Shown: piece by piece, positions 43,440 to 56,002 of the stretch
How the letters are laid out: each line of letters begins with the position of its first letter
Position numbering within the stretch: the stretch's first letter is position 1
Assembly: GCA_025769875.1 (NCBI GenBank)
Contig: JAGFNK010000095.1
Span: 1-64,000, forward strand
From: Russula earlei
Lineage: Eukaryota > Basidiomycota > Agaricomycetes > Russulales > Russulaceae
Length of the DNA stretch: 64,000 nucleotides
Direction of reading: 5' to 3'
Position numbers and translations under genes: made by a program
The notes under the pieces: model-generated
Told to the model about the DNA's origin: nothing
The model's input: only the letters and a program-made list of their open reading frames with translations
Databases searched by the model: none

Positions 43440-44835
43440 GTGGCACTAAGCAGCTGCATGTCCAACAAAATGAGCCATGATTAGACCTGAAGCATGACTG
43501 GGAACATATTGTAAGGCTGGTTACTTGACCCTATTGGAGTTGTGGCCAGCCACAGCATGACAAGTCAGTCATGTGCTCACATGGCATGTGACAAACAAGC
43601 AGAAATGTATATAGTCCATTTTATGGAAAATTCTCATCCCTCAGTCTTCTACAATAAGACTGAGGTCAGTCACACACTCATTTACTTCACACATGTAACT
43701 AATTACTCCTTTAGCATTTGCTACTGGTTAGAACACTCTTTAATATAGTCTTCTACAATAAGACTGAATATTTGCTACAGATTATGAGACCTGAGCATCT
43801 CTAGACAAAACAAGTCGACATCCAAACACACCCAGAACTAAGAACAAAACATCATAGCAAATGAGTACCAGTATATCCCTGCCAAAAAGCGGAAATGCCC
43901 CTTCTGCAGGAGCTGCAAAAACTACCTCAAAGGCCAACTTGTGCCACTATGATGTGCCTTTCCTCAATGATGAAGGGACCAAGTTCCAGTTCTGGAAGTT
44001 CCACATCCGAACAGTTTTCAAAAGTCAAGAACTCTGGACAGTAGTTGATGGGACCTACACCAAACCCAACCCAAGCAGTGACCCCACTGGCTCCAAAGAC
44101 TGGCTTTACCGAGACTGCAAGGCACATGCTCAAATATGCCTAATGCTAAAAAATGAGCCCCTGAACTCCATCCTTGATGCCAAAACAGCCAAAGAATGCT
44201 GGGACAAGCTGTCAGCCTGCTATGAAGGCACTGGTGAACAAAGCATCACTCACCTCATAGAGGAGTTATTCTGAGGCACACTGTCTGAGGATGAACCCAT
44301 TGAACCCCAACTCAACAGGCTGTTCCATTGCTCACAAACACTCACCACACTCAGTTCCCAATTGAGGACAAGCTCCTCACATACATCCTCCTTCAAACAC
44401 TCCTGGAATCCATGGCCACTCTTAAAACCATCCTTTGCACCACTAAAGTCTCCAAAATCTCCACTGATTTTATCAAATCCCAAATCATCAATGAAGAGCA
44501 ATGCTGGTGAACACTTCTGGAACAAGTGCCACCGCATTCTTTGCCAAAGCCACTAAGAAAGCAAAGGGAAAAAATAAGCAAAAGGATAAGACTAAACATT
44601 GCACTCACTGCAATATCCCTGGCCATGATGTAAAGGAATGCCAGAAATTGAAGAAGGAGCAAGCAAAGGCAGCCACACCTGCCTCCACTGCTGTGGCAAC
44701 CTCCTTGTCTGCAAAGGTTGCAGTTGCTGAGACAACCAGCAATGACATTCAATTCTTCAGCACAATTGCCATGGACCCATCTTCCTATCCAAATGTCACA
44801 TTCAAGCCTTACACTCACCTTACTCTCTGAATCAT
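43440..44835 (+). mobile_element. Copia-type element relic (LTR end and gag)
   Basis: 43440-43860 has the hairpin pair AGTCTTCTACAATAAGACT twice, like the hairpins of solo LTR A, and probably is the LTR/leader. Gag starts MSTSISLPKSGNAPSAGAA at 43861 and reads FLNDEGTKFQFWKFHIRTVF, SKDWLYRDCKAHAQICLMLK and TAKECWDKLSACYEGTGEQS (the UBN2/copia gag type) to a stop at 44272. In shifted frames it continues to the zinc knuckle HCTHCNIPGHDVKEC (about 44600-44645). No protease, integrase or RT follows. Confidence 0.75.
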
Positions 44836-45007
44836 ATCAGATTCTCCCTCTCTAAAAAGAAACTACTGCTCAAGCAATAAGTGGCCCCTCTCTTCTCTTC
44901 CATTTACTTTTACCTGCAATAACATCAAAGGTGTCAAAGTCTAGTGCTTGAACTATATCAAGCAACTCTATTGCTAGAGTAAGAATTAAGATTAGCAAAT
45001 CTTAACA
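44836..45007 (+). repeat. 3' end of a gypsy LTR
   Basis: Matches the end of the LTR family of 46021-46474: GTCTAGTGCTTGAACTATAT, CAAGCAACTCTATTGC, ending AAATCTTAACA. Confidence 0.7.
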
Positions 45008-46020
45008 GGAGGGAATGGTGGTACAGCTGCAGTCACAATGGAGTACAGGGGGAGAATCACAAATGGACAGTCTAAGGACTGTCATCAACAATTGGCAGGT
45101 TTATATACATAACAGGTGATGGTGCACAGACCATCTGACTAATACTTGAGGGCAGGTCTACTGTCCTCCTATGGGTGCATTCAGCAAATGACCTCCTACT
45201 CACATGTAGAGCAGAGTTTGAACCTAAGTCCATTTACCAGTAAACAGACACCTTTGTTGACCAAATGATGAAGTCTTATGACTGTGGATGTGTTTGGTCC
45301 TGTGACCTGAGCATGCTCTGTGACTGAGGTGCTCATGACTCATGTGTTCTCTGTGACTGGGACTCAGATAGTAGTCCTGCTGTGCAGTGGTGGGTATGAT
45401 GGCCCTGGTAGGGTAAAGGGGCCTGAAGCCTTGTGATGCTGTATCCTGATGTGCTCTCAATCATGTCAGCTTTGTGGTGTATGTCCCTCTGCAAGGGAGT
45501 TGGTAACTGGGTACTGGAGAGTGCCTGTATGCAGCCTTGGAGTGAGGATAACAACTTGGTCATTCCATCAAGGGTAAAGGTAGTCATCATATGACATCAT
45601 GGTGGTAAGGTGCTAAGGGGGGCAAGGAGTGATATATAACAGCCAAGAGTATGGTCCAGACAAGTAACAAGTACCAGAAAGGTACTGGTACTGGCTTTGA
45701 GAGGTGGTCATGGGAAGGAGAGCACCAGAATACCAGATAGGGCAGTCACAAAAGGAGCACCCTCAGTATAAGAGCACCGCAAATTAAATGGACAGTCTGA
45801 AGACTGTCTGCTACTTTATTGAGCACTTATATACTACAAGGGAACTACTAAATAGAGAACAAGTCATAACCTTGTTATCAAGCACAATGGGAGATGAGTA
45901 AGACATAGGGGAATGCTTAGTGAGCATGCTCAGTCATGCTCAGTAAGCTGCTGAGTAAGGGGGCTCTAGATGATAAGTAATGGCCTCTAGTGTCCACATG
46001 TTCACTGCCTAGTGCATGTG
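45008..46020. other. Old repeat DNA with two GACAGTC-hairpin copies
   Basis: Partial copy near 45062 and a fuller one at 45786-46020 of the repeat described at 38816. No gene; CpG is rare. Confidence 0.45.
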
Positions 46021-46474
46021 TGTTAGGAATCAACCTACATTCTGGATTGACTGCTTGCCTATGTTTGTTTACTCACCTGCTTACTGATCAGCTGACTGAT
46101 GCTTAGTGATTGCTTACTGACCTGATGAGTGATGCTAAGAAAGAATGACTCATGCATGAGTCATTATTGATACCTTTTGTTTGAAATTTCTCTTTTTGGA
46201 TAGTAGAGGGTCTCAGCTATGTGCTTCTTGAGTTTCATACAAATCAGATCAGTGGATATTGAGATATGGTATAAATAGTCCAATGTATCAAAAGTTGAGC
46301 CTTATGCTCAACTTACTCTTTGAATTTCATCATTCTCTCAATCTCTCAGAACTTTACTTCTAAAAGTGATAAGAGGCCCCTCTCATCTCTTAAACATACA
46401 ATCTTGTCTGAGATAACATCAAAGACTTTTGGAGTCTAGTGCTTGAACTATATCAAGCAACTCTATCACTGTCA
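46021..46474 (+). repeat. Gypsy LTR, 3'-truncated
   Basis: Starts TGTTAGGAATC, has GGTATAAATAGTCC (about 46267-46280) followed by TTGAGCCTTATGCTCAACTT, the same self-complementary start-site region as in the full-length element. It cuts off the hAT transposase relic on its right. Confidence 0.75.
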
Positions 46475-46479
46475 ATGCA

Positions 46480-47680
46480 TGAACTCACTGGCATATTTTG
46501 CACACATGATACTGTTTTGACTTCCCATTGACTTCTTTGACAACAGCCATTTGAAAGAAATTATCCACATCTTGATGCTTATCTTCATGTGTGGATGAAC
46601 TGTCATTGACTGGCTGGACATCCACATCCATGTGTAACCCATCCATGTCAATGGCCTGTGGATTTCCAAGGGTCACACTTTTCTTCTTATGTGAATGAAC
46701 ATCAGAAAAGTAGTCAATTAAAGTTGACAAACATCATCATTCAGAAAAACTATACCCTTGTCATGTATATCCCACTCAGTATCTGTCGTGTCAACATTAT
46801 CAACTGTAGCTGATATCACACATATTGTCTTCACCGGTGATGTGGTCGTTGTGGCATACCTCTTTTGGCTGAAAAGAATACACCAAATTGAGAAAGTATG
46901 CTCAGGACATGAAGATGATGTACATTGTGCTGCCTGATCAACAATTCCATCTTCACCATCACTGTTGTTGTCAGCAACAGAAGTGATGTTATGTTTGTTT
47001 GGTGGAGTTGGCACTGCACTAGCTGAGGAGGGTGCATTTGGGTCACCACCCACTGTTGAAGAAGTAGGTGGGTTGTTCTTGTCAGGTTGTCAGGAGTGGA
47101 AATCCAGGACAGCTTTGCACTGGAAGGAAAGTTGAGGTGTCTCACTGTTGGCAGCATCCTTGAGCTTCACTGTGGGGTTGAGTGTTTGTACTGGGTAAGG
47201 TACATCCACTTGTCTAATAATCACTCAATATAGATAAGAAATGATGGATTAAATATGCACTGGAGGTGTTTAAGCTCTGCTATAAGATGTTCCAGTTTGA
47301 GCTCAATGAGATCCAGGGGAAAATTGGTCCAGTTGATTTTCAAAGGGTAAGATACCACAAGACCCATTCTGAGGTTTCCCTGGTGAATGGTGAAGGTGGC
47401 CACCAGGATCATGACAATCCTCCCCAAACAATGCATCAAACCAGTGCTTGAAGGTTTCATGTGGTGGAATATCACCTTCCTTTGTATTCATAACAGACCA
47501 TATTTTATCATCTTTTGATCCTCTGGGTACAGTGTCCAACAAAGAGCTAGAGAGAGAGCTGATATCCTTGACAAGTTGTTTGACTGTGTTGGGAGTGGAC
47601 ATTTTGGATGCAGAAGGGGGAGGAGCACAAGTTGACAACACAAAGATGGGCATTGGGCACATTGACATATAAACCACCAT
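46480..47680 (-). pseudogene. hAT-type transposase relic, N-terminal part with BED-like finger
   Basis: Minus-strand pieces: MSTPNTVKQLVKDISSLSSS (about 47600), HETFKHWFDALFGED (about 47440), GGDPNAPSSASAVPTPP (about 47050) and FFQMAVVKEVNGKSKQYHVC then KIC (about 46500-46560), which has the CxxC half of a BED finger and is cut off by the LTR at 46474. The DNA just upstream (47640-47729) matches the interior of the hAT-type element at 30727-31951, which links both. Stops are present; family call is tentative. Confidence 0.5.
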
Positions 47681-47729
47681 GACTTACATCATACATGTAC
47701 TTGAGCAAAAAGGAAGGTTGAGAGGGAAG

Positions 47730-48114
47730 TGTTGCGCAGCATAGAGCGCAGCTAACAGGCCAAGCAACCCACCTTAGAGGTTGTGCTAATGCTCAAGTGA
47801 TATTGGGGTGTAGAGCGATGTGTATACTCATCTACATGTATGGTATTTATACCTCTATGACCCAGGGCTGTTCCTAAGTCCAAAAGAGGTGACTACAGGT
47901 GTCCACTATATCGCGAATTAAGTGACGTGTGATGTGGAAACGTTCTAGACACAGCATAAGGCTGCATCTTGTGATAGATAGCATACTATGTGTAACCCTA
48001 TTGCCATAAGTGCATATACTAAAGTTCTGTCTAACACGTAACATCCCTGAGCGGATCTTAAACCTTGTATGAAGGTCTTCGCCTTCTTTGATCCGTTCGG
48101 GTTCCGGTTCAACA
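47730..48114. repeat. Solo LTR D, target duplication GGAAG
   Basis: 385 bases from TGTTGCGCAGC to GGTTCAACA with perfect GGAAG duplications (47725-47729 and 48115-48119). Inserted in the old hAT element. Confidence 0.9.
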
Positions 48115-48151
48115 GGAAGTGCAGATATGACAATGAAAATGACAGGGAATG

Positions 48152-48718
48152 TGTTAAGATCCGACGGATCTTAGTACCGACTCTTTTTAGTGAAAGAGTT
48201 GCTTGGTATAGTTCAAGCACTAGACTTCGAACCCTTTGATATTATCTCAGGAAGATTGAATGTAAAAGGAGAGGGGCCTCTTTCACTTAGAGTCTGCACT
48301 AGAATGTTGTTTAGATCGATAGACAAGATGGTTATCTTGTTAGAGTGTAAGTCGAGCATAAGGCTCGACTTCTTGATACCACAGACTATTTATATGATAT
48401 CTCGATAACTACTGATCCGATTCGTACGAAACTCGGGGTGCACATAGCTGAGAACCAGTAGTATCCAAATACAGAAAGCGCAATTCAAGAATGTTAAGAA
48501 TGACTTACGCATGAGTCATTCTTTCCTAGTATCTGTCATGAATCAATAAGCAACGACTAAGCTCTTACTGATCAGGATCAGTAAGCAATCAGTAAGCCAG
48601 ACAGAATCAGTAAGCAATCAGTAAGCAATCACTAAGCCAGATTCATAAGCAGACATGTGAGTAATCATAGGTGAGTCAATGAAACAGGTGACAGTCGGAG
48701 AACACAAGAATCCTAACA
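48152..48718 (-). repeat. 3' LTR of the chromovirus
   Basis: Plus-strand ends TGTTAAGATCC and AATCCTAACA. In element orientation: a GAGTAAG/TTACTGA-rich U3, the TATA element TATAAATAG, then AGTCGAGCCTTATGCTCGAC (start-site hairpin; its CTTATGCTCGACTTA arm is the reverse complement of 48348-48362). Confidence 0.95.
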
Positions 48719-48731
48719 CCATTCCTCCTCT
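48719..48731 (-). promoter_or_regulatory. Polypurine tract of the chromovirus
   Basis: AGAGGAGGAATGG on the minus strand, directly abutting the 3' LTR. Expected primer for plus-strand DNA synthesis. Confidence 0.75.
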
Positions 48732-48819
48732 AGGCTAGGTCTGGCACGACCTAGTCACTTACTCTGTGATAGCCTTCAACCCATTCGCCTTCCCACCCTT
48801 CGGTCATGTCTAGAGCATC

Positions 48820-50690
48820 TCATTCGGTCAGGAGGGTGGAGACATCTCTGTCAATATGCTTTGGACTGTATTCTAGAGAAGTCAACTCCTTGTAATATTC
48901 ATGTTGCTTCACTTCTGCTTGAGTCGTGGCTAGTGCTAGATCAGAGGTACTGGCCCTAGGCATGCATCGTGAAGTCGAGGCTAGGCGCACTGCATTGGGA
49001 ACTTCTCGAACTGGGAGTCCTCCACCTCATCTTGCAGTTGGGGGAGCACTGGTTTCCCCTCTGAGTCGAGCACTCCATCGTGGGGGATGTCTGTTACCAC
49101 CTCTTCCTCGCCTCCCTCGTCCAGTAAGTGGGGGCTCTGACCCAGACCTTGCTTCAGCTGGTGTAGCGTGGCGTGAGGTTATAGGAGTTGGAGTTAAGGA
49201 GGGAAGGGGGGTATCCAAGTTTATAGTACCGTCGTTTAAGACAGTTGCCACAAGTTGTTCCGCAGCTGAAGTTTCTACAGTGGTGCTCGTCAGTGTGCCT
49301 TTGAGACCTTCTACTGCACAAGATGTGCGCGTGAGGGTGATTTTGAGATCATCGACTGCAGTCGACGCTGCTCATGCATTAGCCACTGCATCTTGTAAGA
49401 CACTTACTGTGCCTCGCAAGTGTCCCCTCAAGGTCCTTTCTTCTGGTAAGAGTGGCCTCAGATGACTGCACCGTTCTATGGGCTGGAAGAATCTGTGATT
49501 GTTGGGAACGATGCATTGTCGACGAGAGATGCAGGCATAATGGGGTGTTTCACACTGTCGGTCCCAATGTCCCTTCCAACCACACCATCGGCACTTGTGT
49601 TCGTACATGAGCTGCCACCATTTAGCCATTCCTGCATTGTAAGGGGGGGTCGGAGGGCGAGAAAACTTTCCTCGCTCAATCTCTTCCTCCTCATGAGCTC
49701 TTGAAGATGGTCCTGCTTCTCCTCCCTCGTCGTCCTGAGAGTCTTCGCCTCCAGCCCCTCCTCTAACTCTTTCTGCAACATGGTGGGCAACAAGGACTTG
49801 TACCTCAGGTAGGAAGAACTCCTCTTGCCGTAGTCCCGTACCTTCCAGAATGCCTTGCAGGCCATTTGCTCTCGTGATAAGAGACCACATTTCTCGTGCG
49901 TGAGGGAGGAATTTGGCTGCTCGGAGACGAGAATGCACTCCCTTGTACATATCCTCCGCTCGAGCTCTATCGAGAGCCAATTGATCTCTTTCTCGCTGAA
50001 TAGTTTTCTGTTGCTCATTAAGTAGTTGACTTCGTCAAGCCAAGCTAGCAAGTCATGTGGAATGCTGGTTAATGTGCCATATTTTGGCTTCAACTCCAGC
50101 ATCTCCCAACGTGTGTGTGACGGAGGTGAGGAGGGAGTGGAACATGTGGAGAGGGAAATTTGGGATGTCGGCTGTAAGAATGTCAGGGTATTCTTCTTCA
50201 CCCTCTGGAAGGAACTCTGGGTAGAGGTTGTAGTTAGGGTGTGCATATAGGGGTTCTCCGAAGACCAACTTGTCCTTTCCTTGACACCCCCAGATGAATG
50301 GTTCTTCTGCGCCCTGGTTTCCACCCACACCCCATCGAATATACTTGGCGGGGATGAGTGCATGCCAGTCGTTTGGGATAGTGATGTGGACAGGGTGTTG
50401 ACTGGGGTCATAGCACTCCCATCCTTCTCCAGGAATATCGGGGTCCATGTAGGTACTCATAGGGGAGTTAGATGTGATGGGAACAGGACTAGTCGATTCT
50501 TCTGTTGTAGGCCCAGGGGGAACAACTGTCTCGAGGTACTCAAGGTCGGGGAGAGATGGGGAAGGTGTTTGGACATGGTAAGAGGGTGATGCTCGTTCAT
50601 CTGTGGACATAGTTGTTCTGTTACCAACAAGGTCAAGAAAGATGGGGAGTAATTGATCAATATGGACGTGACTAAGTCGTCGGCAAAGAT
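48820..50690 (-). CDS. Long coding extension after the chromodomain, with second CCHC zinc knuckle
   Basis: After the chromodomain the pol frame continues: MSTDERASPSYHVQTPSPSL, DPDIPGEGWECYDPSQHPVH, NDWHALIPAKYIRWGVGGN and ILTADIPNFPLHMFHSLL to a stop near 50053. After a frame change it resumes as RERDQLALDRARAEDMYKGV, SRLRAAKFLPHAREMWSLIT, WWQLMYEHKCRWCGWKGHWD then RQC (a C-x2-C-x4-H-x4-C knuckle at about 49550-49600), and, through two TGA codons that may be former CGA, to a stop at 48820. The chain is hydrophilic with a likely coiled coil. It is not gag, env or any pol domain I recognise. It might be an extra ORF (ORF3) or a fused cargo. The region is coding-like throughout. Confidence 0.6.
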
Positions 50691-52049
50691 CTTCAATGGG
50701 GGATGAAGGCCTACTGGGATCAGTGTCGTTTTCCATGCAGGTTTTTATAGTCCTGATGGCTGCAGGGTTTGTTTTGTGGAAGTCTTTCACAAGGTCAGGG
50801 GCATGTAGATTTGTGGCTGGCTCCCAAGAGTCGTGAGCAGAGGAGTATCCCTTCCAATGAACGTAATACTGCAGCTGTTTTTTCCTTCCAACACGCCTTG
50901 ACCCCAAAACGTTTTCGAGTTCCCACTCTTGTTCATCATTTTCGACATCCGGTGGCGGTTCTTCATAATTTGTGCCATATTCCTCCATCTCCTGATATGG
51001 ATGCAAGAGGTTGGCATGGAAGACGTCATGCACTTTCCATCGGTCTGGTAATTGTAATTTGTATGCCACTGGACTTATCACTTCCTTGATTTTGAACGGT
51101 CCTAGTCTTTTTGCAGCTAGTTTGGCCATGGGCTGGAACGTTTTGATGTTCTTTCCTTCTAACCATACTTTATCTCCTTCTTTATAAGGTTTAAACCCTA
51201 TTTTCTTCTTCAGCAGTCTATGCCCTAACAGGATAGCTTTCTGGGCGTCCCATCTTGCCTTTTGTAATGATTCCTTTCTTTCTTCTAGTTTTGGGAAATT
51301 TCCTACTGTAGTTGATTGATAGGTTTTGGGAAGAAATCCCATCCACAACTCATATGGTGTCTGTTGTGTAGCACTGGAGACAAGTGAGTTCATAATATAT
51401 TGAGTTACTGGTAACAAGTCTGCCCAATTGTCTTGTTGGAAATTGCAATATATTCGCAGTATGGTTTCCACTGTTTGATTGGTTCTTTCTGATTGCCCAT
51501 CAGTCTGGGGATGATACACCGTGCTCATGTTCCTGTCTATTTTGAGCTGTCGACAAATTTCTTGGGCGAGCTTTGACGTAAAGTGGGTATCTCTGTCCGA
51601 AATAATCTTGTCTGGTAATCCTATGAACGGGAAGACTCTTTCGTGGTAGATTTTGGCTAGGTCTTCCGTTCCCATAGTTTCTTTAAAGGGGAGTAATATG
51701 ACTGCTTTGGTGCAGTCATGATCAGTTATGGTAAGTATAGAGTCGTATCCTCTAGACAGCAGGCAACTTGGTGATGAAGTCCATAGCTATAGTTTGGAAA
51801 GGAGTTGCTTCTGTCTTCGAGTGTTATTGGATATATTGGTGCCTCATTTCGTCTTGTGATGGTTTTATTTGATTGACATGTTGCGCACCCTTTGACATAA
51901 TTTTGAATCACTTGTCTCTGATTGGGCCACCAATAATCTCTTCTTATCGCAGTATAGGTTTTGCGCAACCCTGGATGTCCTGCTGTCGGTCCATCATGAT
52001 ATTCCCGAAGGATTGCTTGATATGCTTCCATGCCTCCTGTCACTACCAA
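50053..52049 (-). CDS. Chromovirus integrase and chromodomain
   Basis: HHCC finger: HDGPTAGHPGLRKTY and GCATCQSNK (about 52000-51880). The first part of the catalytic core (about 51880-51675) is frame-broken. Then PDKIISDRDTHFTSKLAQEI (second catalytic D), YHPQTDGQSERTNQTVET (E), the GPF/Y-like GPFKIKEVISPVAYKLQLP, and the chromodomain at about 50930-50780: LQYYVHWKGYSSAHDSWEP. Chromodomains direct chromovirus integration to marked heterochromatin, consistent with the nested setting. The frame runs on into the extension described above. Confidence 0.88.
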
Positions 52050-52143
52050 GGCCGTATCTTTCCTCCATTGTCCATTGACTATCTTGAGTTCATAGTGGTC
52101 TCTCCATCGTTTTAGGAGTCTTGTTCCTTCTTCCTTTCTTTGG

Positions 52144-54251
52144 TCAAGCTTGACCTCTTTCTTCCATAGCCGTAACTTCTAGAACTTGAACGAACAGTTC
52201 ATCTGGCAAGGCAGTGATTTCTTCCTTCTCTGGAACATCTGATCTGTAATCAGGTCTTCGTGATAGCCCATCTGCCCTATTTCTTTTCCCTGGTTGGTGT
52301 CGTAGTTCCAGATTGTATTGAGCCACTATGGGAAGATATCTTGCTACTCGATCCCTCAGTTTTTGAGGTTCTCGATAGTACATCAGGTTTTTGTGATCTG
52401 TAAAGACCACTACCTTATGGGGTGAGCCAAGCAAGAGATGCCTCCAGTTTTTGAGGGCGGCAACCAGTGCTAAGAATTCTCTATCCCACACTGCATAGTT
52501 TCGTTCTGCCGAATTTAAAGTTCTGGAATAATATCCTACTTCTCTTCTTATTTGATCTTCATCATATTGATAGAGTATGGCCCCTAAAGCGTAGGACGAA
52601 GCATCGACATCTAAGAAGAACTGCTTTTGGAAGTTTGGCTGCCAAAGTATTGGATCACTGGTGATTGCTTTGATTAGTTTATCCACAGCCTCTCGACATT
52701 CATCTGTCCATTGGAAAGGGACTCCTTTCTTGAGTAAACGTGTGATAGGTAGAGCTATGGTCGAGAAGTTTGGTATGAAGGGTCGATGATATCCTATCAT
52801 CCCTAGGGTCACTTGTATGTCTGTTTTGTCCTTGCAATCTCTTGGCCATTCGCTTAACCCTTTGATTTTTGAAGGGTCCACTCATATTCTTCCTTCTTCG
52901 GCTATCCATCCCAAGACTTCTATTCTCTCTTTCTCAAATTCGCACTTTGATACTTTTAAAAAGTATGAGTTTTGTTCCATCAAGTCCAGGAATTCATGTA
53001 CAATTTGTCAATGTAGAGCATGAGTCCCTTTAGGGGTCATAACAATCCAGTCGTCTAGATAATTGGCAATGTTTTCCGGATATTTTTGAAGCAACGATCG
53101 AAAATCTCTTCTCATAGAACACGAGAAGTATGCCGGGGCATTCCTTAGTCCAAATTTCATTACTCTTGGAATATAGGTTCCCATAGGTGTTTTGAAGGCC
53201 GCTTTCGACTGGTCTTCTTCTGTAATCCTCATATTGTTATATCCTTTGACTATGTCAAACTTCGAAAATAGTCCGTTGTTCTGAATTCTTTCCATGATTC
53301 TTTGAATACTTTCCAAGGTATCATTGTCCGGTATTGTCCATTGGTTTAGCTTTTGGTAGTCAATGATCAGCCTTTTTTCTTTACTGTCCTTTTGCCAATA
53401 AAGAATACTGGTGAGACATAGTTAGAGGCTCCAGGTTTAATGTATCCTTTGTCAAGTTCTTCCTCGAGATATTTCCTCAAGTATTCCTTTTCTTCTTGAG
53501 ACAGAGGATAAATTTTACAATCCAAGGATCTGGGTGCATCAGGGAATAAGTTTATCTTCATATCTTCTTCTCTACTAGGAGGGAAGTGTGAAGAAGCCTC
53601 CTTAGAAAAGACTTTTGCATGTCGCCGATATTCTTCGGGCAAATCTTCTTCTGTTAATTTTTGAGCCTTCAAATTTTGATTTCTGGCCCATTCTTGAGCT
53701 AAACTAGTCTTTTGTATATATAAGGCTTGGTCCTCTTTGGGTCTTTTGCATGCCTTGACTGCTTTTATTTGCAAAGATTTGATATAGAGGTCAAGGTACT
53801 TGAGTCGTGCGCTTTCTAGGCGCAAAGATCCTTCCTTAAATTCTCCCTTTTTCCAATCCATAGTTGGTTCGAACTCCCAGAGGAAGGGGTACCCCAATAT
53901 GACTCGGTCTCCTCCCAGGGACGTGATGTAGAACTTCTGTAACTTGTTTCTTTGGTTATAATAAACCCTAAGCCAACAGAAATGTTTCAGTTCCCCTTTC
54001 TTGTTTTCTTTCCCATCAACATTTCGGACCATCATCGGTTCTCGAAGAGTTTGTCTTCCTATTCCTAGTCTTTTCCAAGTATCTTCATCCAGGAAGTTTT
54101 CTGTCGCTCCACTGTCTAGTAGAGCCTTTTCCGTGGCCACTCCTCGTGCTGTGTGAAATGAGAAAGGGACGTTCATAGTTGCAATTCTCCTAATGTACAC
54201 GGTGCGAGTTACTGCTGCCCTTAGTCTGGCCATCGACCGTGGGCTTATCAA
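52144..54251 (-). CDS. Chromovirus protease, reverse transcriptase and RNase H
   Basis: Protease: ALLDSGATENFLDEDTWKRL near 54140. RT: YVSPVFFIGK near 53390, then a frame break in a poly-A run (about 53385), LFSKFDIVKGYNNMRITEED near 53250, ENIANYLDDWIVMTPKG near 53060, VLGWIAEEGRI with a stop near 52890. RNase H: FLDVDASSYALGAILYQYDE near 52600 and VVFTDHKNLMYY near 52400, ending near 52144. The active-site motif is YLDD rather than YVDD. The start of this frame overlaps the end of gag by a few bases (54248-54251). Confidence 0.9.
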
Positions 54252-56002
54252 AAATCCTCATCAGCCATTATTTTGTCCAAAAAGGCATCCTTTTCTTCTG
54301 TCTTCATTCCTTTAATAGCCGCCATAATACTATTGATGTCATAGGCAGGGGGCTGTTCTTCTTCCTTGGAGCTCTTCACAGGTTCGTCTTCTTCTGCTTC
54401 GGTGGTACGAGCCTTGACATCCTTCCCTTTCTGTTTAGGGTCATCCTTTTTCTTTCTCTGGGGACATTGACAGCTCATATGCCCAACCTTCTTGCAGATA
54501 AAGCATTTCCCTTCTGCTTGTAGCTTCTTCTTTCTTCTTCACTAAGCCTTCGAAGTAGCTCTGACCACATCTACGTCCATAGCATTAGGATCCTTCTTGG
54601 CTTTCTTCTCCTTCCAATTCTTGAGTCGTTGTGCTCTAGAACTCAGATTCCCAGATACTCCTAAGGCATTTTTCATTTCATTTAGGGCTGCTGCCTCTTC
54701 TCTTGCTATGGTTTGCCATGCATCAAGGTTTGCAGCTGCGGGTAAGGGCCTTCTTCGGAGGATCATAGCATGTAAATTTCTTCAAAGCCCATCTCTGAAT
54801 AATTTGACCGTTCCTTGAGTATTTCTAGGCCATCCAGATATGAGCAGGTATTGGTTAAAGGTCACAATATAATCATCCAATTCTCCTTCCTTCATAGTGA
54901 GTTGTTGGATGTTCATTGTGGCATCTTCTATCGTGGTACTGTCGTGCCACTGATTTAGGAAGTCCGTTGAAAAGAGGTACCACAGATCTTCATCTTCTCG
55001 AAGGTGAGTTGGTGCCAATTGGTTTGCGTGGTCCCCTTGTACTCTTCTTATCAAGGTTTCCAGTTGTTGGATTACCCATCCATCGACTTTATCCCCTTTT
55101 ATAAAGGACAAGGCGCAGGCTACCCTTTCATATGGTACCATCATGACGCTGCTTTGGGAATTCATGATCCTATACAGTTCAAACTCTTTCATGAACTGTA
55201 TAGTCTTCTTCCTGTTTCCTGCAAACATTGCTGGTGGTTGTCCTCTCATTGACCCTCCTCCTCCAGGGACTCCTTGAACTGCTCCAGGGATCGCTGCTTG
55301 GGGTGGGCCTCCTCCTGGTGGTACTCCTCCTGGAGGTCCTCCTGGTGCTCCTCCTCCTCTGGGAGGTCCTCCTCCACCTGGTACTCCTGCATCTGGTGGG
55401 TCACCTCCTTGTTGTACATTGGGGACTAACATTGGTCCATGATGAGTGGCGTACAAATTTCCAGATGTGGAATGGGTGGTTTGTGTTGCTATTTGAGTAG
55501 TGGTAGCCATTATTTCAGTTGCTGCTTGGGTCAAATCTATGGCTGTTGCGAAGCGTTCGGTGAGCTCGTCTATTGGCTCCTTGTTCTTTTCGATTACTGG
55601 AGTGTCTTCGGGGGATTCGGATTTCTTTGGCTCACTGACACTGGTAATAGAAATGTCTCATTCTGGTTCGCTTCTAAACAGCCACCCGGTGGTATAGGGC
55701 TTGTCTTTGGTTCCTAAACCAAACTCTTCTGGATTGGCAATGAAGTTGTCCTCAAGCACGTAGAATCTGTCCTGGTCCCAATCAATGAAATACCAGTGAT
55801 TGTTTATGTATTCCGCAGGTCGGACTTTGTTGTTGTATTGAACATCAAAAAATCCTCCTTTTGGATCTTCAGTAGAATGCCACCGTGCTCCTACACCTGT
55901 TAAGGAAAAGTTTTGAAGGTCCCGGGTTCTTCCTTTAAACCATGCGTATCGTTTTCCGCTACTTGCTGTCTGGAATGGAGCGATGATTGAGTCCGACTCC
56001 AA
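54248..56002 (-). CDS. Chromovirus gag with unusual N-terminal domain
   Basis: Starts MESDSIIAPFQTASSGKRYA at 56002. The first ~115 residues (WFKGRTRDLQNFSLTG, NNHWYFIDWDQDRFYVLED) form a domain I do not know, also kept in the old gypsy copy. A TGA (possible former CGA) follows, then a Gln/Thr-rich segment, a Pro/Gly-rich hinge (about 55420-55270), the capsid-like part NRKKTIQFMKEFELYRIMNS, a second TGA, and the zinc knuckle CFICKKVGHMSCQC (about 54510-54465). Confidence 0.8.
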
